A stretch of DNA of 46,565 nucleotides from Micromonospora sp. ALFpr18c (GTDB taxonomy: Bacteria; Actinomycetota; Actinomycetes; Mycobacteriales; Micromonosporaceae): the NCBI RefSeq assembly GCF_008868155.1, contig NZ_WBKR01000022.1:1-46565 (forward strand). The letters are read 5' to 3'. The notes under the pieces are model-generated. The model saw only the letters and a list, made by a program, of their open reading frames with translations. It did no database searches and was not told the DNA's origin. The position numbers were made by a program, and so were the translations under genes. Of the stretch, positions 1-9,481 are shown in pieces; within the stretch, counting starts at the first letter, position 1, and every line of letters begins with the position of its first letter.

Positions 1-86
1 TGATGCGTCGGGGATCGACGGGGATGGAGGGTGAGCTTTGCGTCGATGCTGTGCTGCGTACCACTCCTCGACACAAAGAGGTCATC

Positions 87-3000
87 TTGGCTCTGTCTTC
101 CAGGCGTTGCCGCTCCGGGCTGATCGCCCTCGGCGCCGCCCTCACCCTGGCGGCCGGGTTCACCCCACCCGGCACAGGGGCGTCCGCCGCCCCGCCGAAC
201 AACCCGGGCCAGCCCACCGGTCAGCCGCCGGCCGCCCCCGGACACTCGTCCACCGTCACCCTGATCACCGGTGACACGGTCAACGTCACCACCGCGGCCG
301 ACGGCAGCACCATCTCGACGGTCCGCCGGCCGGACGGCAGCACGCCGACCTTCCACCGCACCGTGCTCGACGGCGACACCTACGTGTACCCGGACGCCGC
401 GCTGCCGTACGTCACCAGCGGCGTGCTGGACCGGCAGTTGTTCAACGTCACCGAGCTGATCGCCGACGGTTACGACGACGCGCACTCGGACAAGCTGTCG
501 CTGATCGTCACCCTGACCGACGCGGCGGTCCGCAACCGCACCCGTCCCTCGGTGGACGGTGCCGAGCTGGTCCGCCCGCTCGACAGCGTGCAGGGCGCGG
601 CGCTGACCCGTCAGCGGGCCACCGCCGGCACGTTCTGGACCGCCCTCACCGCCGGCACGGCCCGCCGTACGGGCGACGCGCCGACGCTCGCGGGCGGAAT
701 CGCGAAGGTCTGGTTGGACGGACGGGTGCACGCCGACCTGGCCGAGTCCACCGCCCAGATCGGTGCCCCGGCCGTCTGGGCCGAGGGCAACACCGCCGCC
801 GGTGTCGACGTCGCGGTGCTCGACTCCGGTGCGGACACCGAGCACCCGGACCTCGCCGGCCAGGTCACCGCGTCGAGCAGCTTCGTGCCGGACGAGCCTG
901 ACATCCTCGACTACAAGGGGCACGGCACGCACGTCGCCTCGACGATCGCCGGCACCGGTGCGGCCTCCGGCGGCACCGAGCGGGGTGTCGCCCCCGGCGC
1001 CCGGCTGCACATCGGCAAGGTCCTCAACAGTGAGGGCAGCGGGCAGGACTCGTGGATCATCGCCGGCATGGAGTGGGCGGCCCGCGAGCAGAAGGCCCGG
1101 ATCGTCAGCATGAGCCTGGGCGGCGAATCCACCGACGGCAGCGACCCGATGAGCCAGGCGGTCGACCGGCTCAGCGCCGAGACCGGCGCCCTGTTCGTGA
1201 TCGCCGCCGGCAACAGCGGCCCGGCGACCATCGGCAGCCCGGGTGCCGCCAACTCGGCGCTCACCGTGGGCGCCGTCGACGCCACCGACCACCTCGCGGA
1301 CTTCTCCAGCCAGGGCCCCCGCGCCGGTGACGGCGGGCTGAAGCCGGAGATCACCGCGCCCGGTGTGGACATCCTGGCCGCCCGCTCCCACCTCGTACGT
1401 GGTGGTTCCGGGGACTACACGCTGATGAGCGGCACGTCGATGGCCACCCCGCACGTCGCCGGTACGGCCGCGCTGGTGGCCGCCGCGCACCCCGACTGGA
1501 CCGGCCAGCGCATCAAGGAGGCGCTGGTCAGCACGGTCAAGGCCACCCCGGCGTACACCCCGTACCAGGCTGGTGCCGGCCGGCTGGACGCGGTCGCCGC
1601 CGTACACGCCACCGTCTTCGCCACCCCGAGCGCCTACTCCGGCTTCCAGGCCTGGCCGCAGCAGCCGGGGACGACGGTCGACCGGACGGTCACCTACACC
1701 AACGTCGGCGGCGCACCGGTCGCCCTGCGGCTGGCTCTCGACGCGCCGACCGCGCCGGCCGGCCTGTTCGCCCTGTCCGCCGACACGGTCACCGTGCCGG
1801 CCGGCGGCACCGCGACGGTGACGCTGCGCGCGGCGTACGACAAGCTGCCGGTCGAGAAGCAGGTCAGCGGCGCGATCATCGCCACCGACGACGCCGCTAC
1901 GGTCCGTGGTCGCACCCTGATCGGGGCGAGCAGGGAGGGCCAGCGGCAGAACCTGACGCTGGTCGCGAAGGACCGGGACGGCAGGCCGCTCGCCGGCAAG
2001 GTCATTCTCACCGCCGATGGTCTGTTCACCGCCGTGGATCTGCCCGAGAGCGGCACCGCCACGCTGCGGCTGCCGGTGACGAACTGGAACGGCTGGATCT
2101 CCGCGGACGTGCGGGGCCTGAACGGGCCGCACTCCAAGGGCATGGTGATGCTGAGCTTCACCGACGTCATCCTGGACCGGGACCGGACGGTCACCCTGGA
2201 CGCGCGGGCCGCCCGGCAGGTACGGGCCGAGGTGCCGCAGGAGGCCACCGCCACGTCGCTGCGGATGGACATCCACCGGTCCTTCGGGGCCAGCCTCACC
2301 GAGAGCCAGGTGCTACCCGACGACTCGTACGACAGCATGTGGGCGTTGCCGACGAGCCGTGCGGTCACCGACGGCGAGTTCGAGTTCGGTGCCCGGTGGC
2401 GCCTGGAGCAGCCGGCGCTGACCGTCGCGGCGGGCGGCCGGTCGTACGCCGATCTGCTGGTGAAGCGGGCGACCCCGGCGCTGCCGGCGGGTCGTCGCCA
2501 GCTGGACGCGGTCTACGTCGCCGACGCGTCGGCGGCCGGGCTGGCGAAGCGGCCGGTCCGGGACCGGGCCGTGGTGGTGCGGCGCAGTGACGGCGTGGAC
2601 ATCGCCACCCAGGCGCAGGCCGCCGCGGCGGCCGGGGCCACGCTGCTGCTCGTGGTCAACGACCGCGTCGGGCGGCTCCAGCCGTGGGACGAATCCCTGT
2701 GGGGTCCGGAGAACCCGGCCCCGGTGACCGTCGCGACCCTCACCGCCGACGAGGGCGCGCAGCTCATCGCCGCGTTGGCGCGCGGCCCGGTGCGGCTGTC
2801 GGTCGAGTCGCACCCGGAGACCACCTACCTGTACGACGTGGTGCACCACTGGACCGGCACGGTGCCGGCCGATCCCACCTACCGGCCGACGAAGCGGCAG
2901 CTGGCCCGGGTCGACGTGGAGTTCCGCAACTACCGGCAGGGCAGGGCGCTGGAGTTCCGCACCGACATCTGGAAGGGCCTGGGGTCGAGCAACCAGGAGG

Positions 3001-3800
3001 CCACCGCGGCGCGGGGCCGACGCACCGACTGGGTGAGCACCGACCAGCGGTGGGTCGACGACGCGTACATCCCCGGTGAGACCGGACAGCACGTGCCGGA
3101 GGTGACGACGTATGCGGCCGGCAAGCCGAGCACCGTCACCTGGTTCGGGCCGATCCAGCGCCCCCGGATGGGTGGGAACTACGTGCCGATCCGGTACCTG
3201 GACACCCTGTACCTTCCGGCACCCGGCTGGGGTGACGGTGGCGGGCACATCGGGGAGGCGTACGCCAACTTCGACATGGTCAACCGGACCACCCTCTACC
3301 AGGGGGACAAGGAGCTGAACTGGGGTAACGCCGAGTACCTCCAGGTCTCCGGCCTCGCGGAGCAGGGGCTGCCGTACCGGCTGGTGGTGGAGAACGACCG
3401 GGCGGCGTGGACCAACCCGTACTCCCGGCAGACCCGCACCGAGTGGGGCTTCCGCTCGGCGGCCACCGGGGAGGAGTCGGCGGAGGCGCTGCCGATGATC
3501 CAGCTGGACTATCAGGTGGACATCGACGCCGACGGCACGGCGTCGCGGCGGGCACCGCTCACCGTGGTGGCCTCGCACCTGCCGGGCGTGCAGGGCACGA
3601 TCGGCGCGGTCACCGTCGAGGTGTCCTACGACGACGGCAGGACCTGGCAGGAGCAGCGGCTGATCCGGCACGGCGACGGCTGGCGGACCTCGCTGGCCGC
3701 ACCGGCGAAGGCCGGCTTCGTGAGCCTGCGCACCACCGCGCGGGACGCCGCCGGCAACACGGTGAGCCAGAGCATCACCCGGGCGTTCGGCCTGCGCTGA
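87..3800 (+). CDS. Secreted subtilisin-like (S8) serine peptidase, large multidomain
   Basis: This is a 1237-residue secreted protease. The TTG start at 87 is chosen because AAAGAGG lies just upstream (75-81) and it opens directly onto a signal peptide (basic SSRRCRS, hydrophobic LIALGAALTLAAG, then ASAAP). The catalytic triad is visible: Asp246 in AVLDSGADTEHPDL, His279 in GHGTHVAST and Ser451 in MSGTSMATPHVAG, with oxyanion Asn376 in AAGNSGP. About 200 residues before the Asp probably form a propeptide. After the catalytic domain come a beta-rich region (about 510-600), a PA-like stretch near 835-880 and a long beta-rich tail to the end. It is much longer than classical subtilisins. A probable role is extracellular protein degradation; the substrate is unknown. 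It converges on the siderophore locus across a strong terminator. Confidence 0.93.
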   Translation: MALSSRRCRSGLIALGAALTLAAGFTPPGTGASAAPPNNPGQPTGQPPAAPGHSSTVTLITGDTVNVTTAADGSTISTVRRPDGSTPTFHRTVLDGDTYVYPDAALPYVTSGVLDRQLFNVTELIADGYDDAHSDKLSLIVTLTDAAVRNRTRPSVDGAELVRPLDSVQGAALTRQRATAGTFWTALTAGTARRTGDAPTLAGGIAKVWLDGRVHADLAESTAQIGAPAVWAEGNTAAGVDVAVLDSGADTEHPDLAGQVTASSSFVPDEPDILDYKGHGTHVASTIAGTGAASGGTERGVAPGARLHIGKVLNSEGSGQDSWIIAGMEWAAREQKARIVSMSLGGESTDGSDPMSQAVDRLSAETGALFVIAAGNSGPATIGSPGAANSALTVGAVDATDHLADFSSQGPRAGDGGLKPEITAPGVDILAARSHLVRGGSGDYTLMSGTSMATPHVAGTAALVAAAHPDWTGQRIKEALVSTVKATPAYTPYQAGAGRLDAVAAVHATVFATPSAYSGFQAWPQQPGTTVDRTVTYTNVGGAPVALRLALDAPTAPAGLFALSADTVTVPAGGTATVTLRAAYDKLPVEKQVSGAIIATDDAATVRGRTLIGASREGQRQNLTLVAKDRDGRPLAGKVILTADGLFTAVDLPESGTATLRLPVTNWNGWISADVRGLNGPHSKGMVMLSFTDVILDRDRTVTLDARAARQVRAEVPQEATATSLRMDIHRSFGASLTESQVLPDDSYDSMWALPTSRAVTDGEFEFGARWRLEQPALTVAAGGRSYADLLVKRATPALPAGRRQLDAVYVADASAAGLAKRPVRDRAVVVRRSDGVDIATQAQAAAAAGATLLLVVNDRVGRLQPWDESLWGPENPAPVTVATLTADEGAQLIAALARGPVRLSVESHPETTYLYDVVHHWTGTVPADPTYRPTKRQLARVDVEFRNYRQGRALEFRTDIWKGLGSSNQEATAARGRRTDWVSTDQRWVDDAYIPGETGQHVPEVTTYAAGKPSTVTWFGPIQRPRMGGNYVPIRYLDTLYLPAPGWGDGGGHIGEAYANFDMVNRTTLYQGDKELNWGNAEYLQVSGLAEQGLPYRLVVENDRAAWTNPYSRQTRTEWGFRSAATGEESAEALPMIQLDYQVDIDADGTASRRAPLTVVASHLPGVQGTIGAVTVEVSYDDGRTWQEQRLIRHGDGWRTSLAAPAKAGFVSLRTTARDAAGNTVSQSITRAFGLR

Positions 3801-3809
3801 CGCCGTGGC

Positions 3810-3850
3810 GGCCGCCGGTCGGGGTGCCTCGCGCACCCGGGCCGGCGGCC
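3810..3850. terminator. Bidirectional hairpin terminator
   Basis: GGCCGCCGG (3810-3818) pairs with CCGGCGGCC (3842-3850), and an inner GGGTGC / GCACCC pair extends the stem. It lies between the converging S8 peptidase and acyltransferase genes. There is no T-run, as is usual in actinobacteria. Confidence 0.75.
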
Positions 3851-3887
3851 GTCCGCTGTCGCCGGCGTCAGCCGACGGACGGTCGCG

Positions 3888-4445
3888 TCAGCGGGGCACC
3901 GCCGGTCGGTCGAGGAAGAGCAGCCGGGCGCGCTTGTCCGGCAGGTCGATCAACGGTCCGGGCCGGAACCCGGTACGCAGAAAGCGGTTGATCGCGCGGT
4001 CGTTGCGGGCGTCGGGCTCCAGCACGACCCGCAGCCGGCTCGGGTCGGCGAGGACGAAGTCGAGGATCGCGCCGAACAGCGCGCCGGTGAAACCCCGCTC
4101 GACGGCCACCGGCGGCCCGATGAGCAGGTGGACGCCGACGTCGCCGGGGCGTACGTCGTAGCACTCGCCGACCGGGTCGGCCTCGGGCTGGTAGGTCTGC
4201 GCCAGCGCCGCCGGCACCCCGTCGCGGTGCACCAGGTACGCGTGGTGGGTGGCCAGCGAGTCCAGGTACGCGTAGATCTCGTGCACGCGTTCGCGGCTCG
4301 CCTCCCGCATGCCCCAGAATCGGGCCCGGTCCTGGGTGACCCAGCCGTGCAGCAGGTCGACGTCCTGGTCGGGCCGGACCGGGCGGATGGTGACCACCCC
4401 GAAGCCGCTGACCTCGCTGCGGTAGGTGTGCTGTTCAGTGCGCAT
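3888..4445 (-). CDS. GNAT acyltransferase of siderophore type (IucB/RhbD/DesC-like), second copy
   Basis: This 185-residue acyl-CoA N-acyltransferase belongs to the siderophore acetyltransferase group. It is clearly a paralogue of the DesC at 14383: both have an LLHxWVT...FW start, PGDVGxH in the middle and RVVxEPDxRN near the acyl-CoA loop. The ATG at 4445 overlaps the end of the acylase gene by 11 bp, so the two are translationally coupled and last in the leftward transport operon. Desferrioxamine loci elsewhere carry a comparable penicillin-acylase plus acyltransferase pair (called DesG/DesH in the literature as I recall it). By that analogy it probably transfers alternative acyl groups onto N-hydroxycadaverine or the finished siderophore. 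The exact acyl donor cannot be read from sequence. Confidence 0.85.
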   Translation of the reverse strand: MRTEQHTYRSEVSGFGVVTIRPVRPDQDVDLLHGWVTQDRARFWGMREASRERVHEIYAYLDSLATHHAYLVHRDGVPAALAQTYQPEADPVGECYDVRPGDVGVHLLIGPPVAVERGFTGALFGAILDFVLADPSRLRVVLEPDARNDRAINRFLRTGFRPGPLIDLPDKRARLLFLDRPAVPR

Positions 4446-6489
4446 CGGTCTCCTCGGTGAGCTGGTCCCAGTCCGTGACCACCCGGAGCAGCTCGCCGGA
4501 CAGCCACGCCGGGCTCTGGTCGTCGTGGTGGCGGTCGTCGGGCACCCCGCACGCGCCCAGCGGGACCACCCAGCGGCTGTCGTCGCGACGGGCCAGGTCC
4601 CAGACGAAACGGGCGGCCGGACCCCGGAAGCACCGGTGGGTGACGCCGGGCACGCTCGACGTGGCCAGCACGCAGTCGTGGTCACCGTCGAGGCGGGGGC
4701 CCGGCCCGCCGTCCGGGTCGGGCAGCGCCCGCCACGGCGCCAGCCGGTGCAGGTCACCCCAGAGCGCCGGCCCGTCCGCCGCGCCGGCGACCTCCTCGGC
4801 CGCCGCGCCGACCAGCGCGGGCACGTCGACGCCGGGCAGCCGCCCGGCGCCGAGCAGGTGCTCCAGCGCGTAGCCGACCCGCGGCGTCAGCGCCAGCCAG
4901 GGCGTGAACACCTCGGGGTACGCGGGCGGCGCGGCCAGCGCGGCCAGCGACGGATGGGCGGCGATCCGGCGTACGACGGCCGCCCGCAGGAGGGCGAAGT
5001 CGGCGGCGTCGGTGCTGTCGGCGGCCATCCGGCGGTCCCAGCGCAGCAGCCGGTCCCGCAGCGCGGCGGCGTCCGGGCTGAGCCCGGTCAACCCGGCCAG
5101 CACCACCAGCAGTGGCCCGGCCGAGCCCAGGTGGGTGTCGGTGTGCACGGCGGCCATCTCCCCGGCCGTCCAGTCCCGACCGGCGTCGAGCAGCTCGGCG
5201 ATCCGGCGCGCGCGGTGCGGCGGTGCGAACTCGACGCCGAGGGGCGCCGCCAGCCCGCGTTCGTTGGCCATCACCGCCCGGCCGGTCACCTCGGCGCGGG
5301 GCATCGGCGCGTACCAGCCCCGCCAGGCGTGCCGGGCCTCCCAGGCGGGAACCACCCGCCGGCCGTTGTCCGGATGCCGTACCGGCACCGCCCCGGCGAC
5401 CCGGTGCAGCAGCCCGCCCGCGGTGTCCGCCGCCTGCACCACGTTGACCGGCTCCATCCAGTGCCGCAGCGCCCGGTCCACGTCGGCCACGGTACGGGCG
5501 CGCAGCAGCTCCGGCAGCGCGGCGAACCCCAGCTCGGCCCGGACCCGCGGCGGGTAGCGCAGGCTGATCGCGGCCGGTTCGTCGGGTCCGCCCACGATCA
5601 CCGGACCCCGCTCGGTCTCCAGCACCTCGACCTCGACCGGGGCCGCCCCGGCCACCTCGATCGTCTCGACGTGGCGGTGCACCGGCTCCCAGCCGTCCGG
5701 GCCGAGCGCCCGCACGTCGGAGCCGTCGCGGCGCAGCCGCTCGGCGTACACGTCCTGGTAGTCGGCCATCGCGTTGGTGATCGCCCAGGCCACCGCACCG
5801 GTGTGTCCGAAGTGGGCGATGCCCGGTACGCCCGGCATCGCCAACCCGACCACGTCGTACTCCGGGCAGGCCAGCCGGATCTGCTGGTAGACGCCCGGAT
5901 CCTCGATGAACCGGTGCGGGTCGCCGGCGAGCAGCGCGGCACCGGTGCCGGTGCGCTCGGCGGCGAGCAGCCACCCGTTGCTGCCGGCGACGGCCGGCCC
6001 GTCGGTGGCGAACGCCTCGACCGCGTCCGCGCCGAGGTGCTCCGCCACGTGCTCGCGCCAGAGCTTGCCGGGGAACCCGGCGAACAGGATGTGCTGGCCC
6101 AGCCAGACGGAGAGGGGTGTCCACGGCTCCCACCGGCCGGGGGTCAGCCCGGTGGCGGCGAACTCCGGTGCGCGCGCCGCCCCGACGGCGAGGCCGGCGT
6201 TGACCCCGGCCACGTACGCGCCCACCCACGCGGCGGTCGCCTCGTCGAGGGCGGCGTGGCAGCGGCGGGCGGTGTCGTCGAGGCGGACCTGCCGGGCGAA
6301 TCGGTCCCAGGCGAGCGCGTCGGCGCCGAGGAAGGCCGCGCTGGTGCCCGCCGACCGGTGCCGTTCCACCTCGATCTGCCACGCCCGGTCGTACGCGGTC
6401 ACCCGACCCTGCTCGGCCGCCAGGGCGAGGGGGTCGTCGGCCCGCAGGTGCGGCACGCCCCACGGGTCGCGGAAGCGTCGGGTGCTCAT
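4435..6489 (-). CDS. Penicillin acylase-family (Ntn-hydrolase) protein of the siderophore locus
   Basis: This 684-residue member of the penicillin amidase family acts on amide bonds of acylated small molecules and should self-cleave into alpha and beta chains. The nucleophile is Ser170 in AGSNGW, which would become the first residue of the beta chain; the N-terminal RDPWGVPHLRADD is the usual family opening. No signal peptide is seen (it begins MSTRRFRD), unlike periplasmic PvdQ of pyoverdine maturation, so this enzyme is probably cytoplasmic. The start overlaps the ATPase stop by 4 bp (ATGA) and its end overlaps the acyltransferase. Context suggests removal or exchange of acyl groups on hydroxamate siderophore intermediates, as proposed for DesG-type proteins. 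An antibiotic acylase is a less likely alternative here. Confidence 0.88.
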   Translation of the reverse strand: MSTRRFRDPWGVPHLRADDPLALAAEQGRVTAYDRAWQIEVERHRSAGTSAAFLGADALAWDRFARQVRLDDTARRCHAALDEATAAWVGAYVAGVNAGLAVGAARAPEFAATGLTPGRWEPWTPLSVWLGQHILFAGFPGKLWREHVAEHLGADAVEAFATDGPAVAGSNGWLLAAERTGTGAALLAGDPHRFIEDPGVYQQIRLACPEYDVVGLAMPGVPGIAHFGHTGAVAWAITNAMADYQDVYAERLRRDGSDVRALGPDGWEPVHRHVETIEVAGAAPVEVEVLETERGPVIVGGPDEPAAISLRYPPRVRAELGFAALPELLRARTVADVDRALRHWMEPVNVVQAADTAGGLLHRVAGAVPVRHPDNGRRVVPAWEARHAWRGWYAPMPRAEVTGRAVMANERGLAAPLGVEFAPPHRARRIAELLDAGRDWTAGEMAAVHTDTHLGSAGPLLVVLAGLTGLSPDAAALRDRLLRWDRRMAADSTDAADFALLRAAVVRRIAAHPSLAALAAPPAYPEVFTPWLALTPRVGYALEHLLGAGRLPGVDVPALVGAAAEEVAGAADGPALWGDLHRLAPWRALPDPDGGPGPRLDGDHDCVLATSSVPGVTHRCFRGPAARFVWDLARRDDSRWVVPLGACGVPDDRHHDDQSPAWLSGELLRVVTDWDQLTEETDAH

Positions 6490-7298
6490 GCCGGCTCGGC
6501 CGCGCGTCGGCGGGCGGCGGGAACGACCAGCGGGGTGCCGGTCTCCGGGTCGTCGATCACCCGGCAGGGCAGCCCGAACACCTCGGCGACCAGGTCGGCG
6601 GTGACCACCGTCGCCGGGTCGCCGGCGGCCACCACCCGACCGTCGCGCATGGCGATGAGGTGGGTGGCGTAGCGGGCCGCGTGGTTGAGGTCGTGCAGCA
6701 CCGCGACGAGGGTGCGGCCCTGCTCCTCGTGCAGCCGGGCGCAGAGATCCAGGATCTCGATCTGGTGGGCGATGTCCAGGAAGGTGGTCGGCTCGTCGAG
6801 CAGCAGCAGCGGGGTCTGCTGGGCCAGCGCCATGGCCAGCCACACCCGCTGCCGTTGCCCGCCGGACAGCTCGTCCACCAGCCGGTCGGCGAGGTCGTCG
6901 ACCCCGGTGGCGGCCATCGACTCCTCGACCACCCGCTCATCCTCGCGCGACCACTGCCGCAGCAGCCCCTGGTGGGGGTAGCGGCCTCGCGCGACCAGTT
7001 CGGCGACGCTGATGCCGTCCGGCGCGATCGACGACTGCGGCAGCAGGCCGAGGGTGCGGGCCACCGCGCGGGCGGGCCGGTCGTGGATGTCCCGCCCGTC
7101 CAGCAGCACCGTGCCGACGCTCGGGCGCAGCATCCGCGACAGCGCGCGCAGCAGGGTCGACTTGCCGCACGCGTTCGGGCCGATGATCACCGTGAACGAC
7201 TGATCCGGAACGGCCACGGTCAGATCCTCGGCGATGGTGCGCCGGTCGTAGGCGAGGGTCAGCGCGGTGCCACCGAGCCGGGTGCTGCCGGGGTGCAT
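6486..7298 (-). CDS. Ferric siderophore ABC transporter ATPase (FepC-type)
   Basis: This 270-residue nucleotide-binding subunit powers ferrisiderophore import. It has Walker A GPNACGKST, signature LSGGQRQR, Walker B LLLLDEPTTFLD, and the H-loop histidine in AVLHDLNHAA typical of iron-chelate importers. The ATG at 7298 has a good GAAGGAG ribosome site; an upstream ATG in the same frame at 7331 lacks one. It lies 29 bp after the second permease, and its stop overlaps the acylase start (ATGA). It presumably works with the two FecCD permeases and with the binding lipoprotein encoded divergently at 9534. Confidence 0.95.
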   Translation of the reverse strand: MHPGSTRLGGTALTLAYDRRTIAEDLTVAVPDQSFTVIIGPNACGKSTLLRALSRMLRPSVGTVLLDGRDIHDRPARAVARTLGLLPQSSIAPDGISVAELVARGRYPHQGLLRQWSREDERVVEESMAATGVDDLADRLVDELSGGQRQRVWLAMALAQQTPLLLLDEPTTFLDIAHQIEILDLCARLHEEQGRTLVAVLHDLNHAARYATHLIAMRDGRVVAAGDPATVVTADLVAEVFGLPCRVIDDPETGTPLVVPAARRRAAEPA

Positions 7299-7327
7299 GG
7301 GTGCTCCTTCGAAGGGGTCGCGGATGG

Positions 7328-8356
7328 TCACAGCCGACCCGCCCGGCGTTCGACGGCGAGCAGCCAGACCAGATAGCCACCGCCGATCACTCCGGTCACC
7401 GCGCCGACCGGAAGTTGGTGCCCGGTGAACGCGCGCTGGGCCAGCAGGTCGGCGCCGACCAGCAGCGCCGCGCCGACCGCCATCGACGGCAGCAGGTTGG
7501 GGCCGGGCGCCCGGGTCAGTCGTTTCGCGACGTGCGGCGCGACGAGCGCCACGAACGACACCGGACCGGCGGCGGCCGCCGCGAACGACACCAGCAGCAC
7601 CGCCGCGGCGAGCAGCACCAGGCGCAGGCGGCGGACCGGCACGCCGAGGGCGCTGGCCGTGTCGTCGCCCAGTTCCATCATCCGCAGCGCCGGGGCGCAG
7701 CCGACGAGCACCAGGGGCGCCAGCACGGCCAGGACGGCGAGCAGCGGCCCGGCGTTCGCCCAGCCGCGCCCGTCCAGGCTGCCGGTGAGCCAGAGCACCG
7801 CGCGGGCGGCGTCCATCAGCGGCGCCCGGGTGAGCAGGTAGCCGTTGACGCCGGTGAGGATCGCGGCGACGCCGATGCCGACCAGGATGAGCCGGTAGCC
7901 GTGCACGCCGCGCCGCCAGGCGAGCGCGTAGATCAGCAGGCCGGTGGCGAGTCCTCCGACGACCGCGGCGCCCGCGAGGGCCAGGCTGCTGCCGCCGAGG
8001 ACGACCACCACCAGCGCGCCGGTCGACGCGCCCTGGGTGAAACCGAGGATGTCCGGGCTGCCCAGTGGGTTGCGGACCAGCGACTGGAAGACCGTACCGG
8101 CCAGCGCCAGCGCCGCGCCGACCAGCAGGGCGGTGACCAGCCGGGGCAGGCGCAGCTCGGTCACGATGAACTGCTCCGCCGGGGTGCCACCACCGGTCAG
8201 GGTGCGCAGCACGTCGGCCGGGCCCATCGGGTAGTCGCCGCTGCCCACGGCGACCAGGCCGAGCCCGGCCGCGAGCAGGGCCGCGCCGGCACCGACGGCC
8301 AGCGCGCGCGGGCGGATCCGCACCGACAACCCGCCGGGGGTACGCAGGACGGTCAT
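7328..8356 (-). CDS. FecCD-family ferric siderophore permease (second subunit)
   Basis: This 342-residue integral membrane protein forms the channel together with the preceding permease. Recognisable family segments are RLPRLVTALLVGAALALAG, the RNPLGSPDILGFTQGAS loop and the coupling segment LGDDTASALGVPV. About nine or ten hydrophobic segments are visible. The ATG at 8356 overlaps the TGA of the first permease (ATGA), indicating coupled translation. It is iron-regulated through the box at 9465-9483 if the leftward operon starts there. Confidence 0.95.
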   Translation of the reverse strand: MTVLRTPGGLSVRIRPRALAVGAGAALLAAGLGLVAVGSGDYPMGPADVLRTLTGGGTPAEQFIVTELRLPRLVTALLVGAALALAGTVFQSLVRNPLGSPDILGFTQGASTGALVVVVLGGSSLALAGAAVVGGLATGLLIYALAWRRGVHGYRLILVGIGVAAILTGVNGYLLTRAPLMDAARAVLWLTGSLDGRGWANAGPLLAVLAVLAPLVLVGCAPALRMMELGDDTASALGVPVRRLRLVLLAAAVLLVSFAAAAAGPVSFVALVAPHVAKRLTRAPGPNLLPSMAVGAALLVGADLLAQRAFTGHQLPVGAVTGVIGGGYLVWLLAVERRAGRL

Positions 8357-9375
8357 GGTTGGGCCACCGGTCGCCGGCTGACCAGCCAGAGGAAGAGCGG
8401 GCCGCCCAGCACGGCGGTCACCATGCCGACCTGAAGCTCGCCCGGTCGGCCCAGCACCCGGCCGAGCACGTCGGCGCCGAGCAGCAGCACCGGCGCGAGC
8501 ACCGCGCAGTACGGCAGCAGCCAGCGCAGGTCGGGGCCGGTCAGGGCGCGGACGAGGTGCGGCACCAGCAACCCGACGAACACGATCGGGCCGCAGGCGG
8601 CCGTCGCCGCGCCGCAGAGCAGGGTGACCGCGACGATCACGGCGGCGCGGATGAGCGCCGGCCGGGCGCCCAGGGCCCGCGCCGTGTCGTCGCCGAGCGC
8701 CAGGGCGTTCAGCGGACGGGCGGCGCCGAGCGCGACCAGCAGACCGACCAGGATGAACGGTGCGACCCGGGTCACGGTCGCGGAGTCCGCGCTGGCCAGC
8801 GAGCCGACCGTCCAGAACCGCAGCCGGTCCAGCGACGCGGTGTCCAGCAGCATGACCGCGCTCACGTACGAGTAGAGCGTGGCGTTCAGCGCGGCGCCGG
8901 CCAGTGCCAGGCGGGCCGGGGTGGCGCCGCGTCCGCCGCCCACGGCGTAGACGAGCGCGGTGACCACCGCCGCGCCGAACAGCGCGAACCAGACGTACCC
9001 GCCGATGGCGGTGACGCCCAGGAAGCTGGCGGCGGTGGCGACGGCGGCGGACGCGCCGGCGTTGATGCCGAGCAGCCCGGGGTCGGCGAGGGGGTTGCGG
9101 GTGAGGGCCTGCATGACCGCGCCGGCCACGCCGAGCGCGGTGCCGGCGAGCAGCCCGAGCAGGGTGCGCGGCAGGCGCATCCGGTGCACCACGGCGTACT
9201 CGGTGGCGTCGCGGTGCAGCAACCCGGACCAGACGTCGGCGAGGGGCAGCGACTTCGCGCCCACCGCGATGCTGAGCAGCAGGAGCACGCCGAGCAGTGC
9301 CACGGCGCCGAGCAGGCCGGCGGCACGGGCCGCCTGGTGTCGCACCGGGGGCGGGGCCGTGGACCGCGCCGGCAC
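8353..9375 (-). CDS. FecCD-family ferric siderophore permease (first subunit)
   Basis: This 340-residue membrane protein is the first gene of the leftward operon. It has the typical RLPRTLLGLLAGTALGVAG opening, RNPLADPGLLGINAGAS loop and LGDDTARALGARP coupling region. The start is a GTG at 9375; I found no other ATG, GTG or TTG in this frame back to position 9447. It shares family motifs with the second permease, as expected for a heterodimeric FecCD pore. The 158-bp gap to the divergent lipoprotein gene carries the iron box. Confidence 0.93.
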   Translation of the reverse strand: MPARSTAPPPVRHQAARAAGLLGAVALLGVLLLLSIAVGAKSLPLADVWSGLLHRDATEYAVVHRMRLPRTLLGLLAGTALGVAGAVMQALTRNPLADPGLLGINAGASAAVATAASFLGVTAIGGYVWFALFGAAVVTALVYAVGGGRGATPARLALAGAALNATLYSYVSAVMLLDTASLDRLRFWTVGSLASADSATVTRVAPFILVGLLVALGAARPLNALALGDDTARALGARPALIRAAVIVAVTLLCGAATAACGPIVFVGLLVPHLVRALTGPDLRWLLPYCAVLAPVLLLGADVLGRVLGRPGELQVGMVTAVLGGPLFLWLVSRRPVAQP

Positions 9376-9453
9376 GTGTGGTGCTGGTCTGGTGACGGTG
9401 GGTGAGGCGTCCAGTGTGGGCTCCGGTTTCGTGGCGACACGTCGGTACCGCTG

Positions 9454-9481
9454 TTGACAACGACCGAGGTTAGGCTAACCT
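9454..9481 (+). promoter_or_regulatory. Promoter of the desE-desD operon
   Basis: TTGACA (9454-9459) lies 16 bp before TAACCT (9476-9481), facing the lipoprotein gene. The -10 lies inside the iron box, so iron-loaded regulator would block RNA polymerase directly. Confidence 0.6.

Noticed and set aside
1..86. An ATG-initiated longer form of the first peptidase
   Set aside because: It would place 28 residues in front of the signal peptide; the TTG at 87 has the ribosome site.
2313..3836. A 507-codon open frame on the minus strand
   Set aside because: It is antisense to the first S8 peptidase, has no ribosome site and is of arginine-rich composition.
4426..6672. A 748-codon open frame on the plus strand
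   Set aside because: It is antisense to the penicillin-acylase gene and has a low-complexity Arg/Gly/Pro composition and no recognisable motif.
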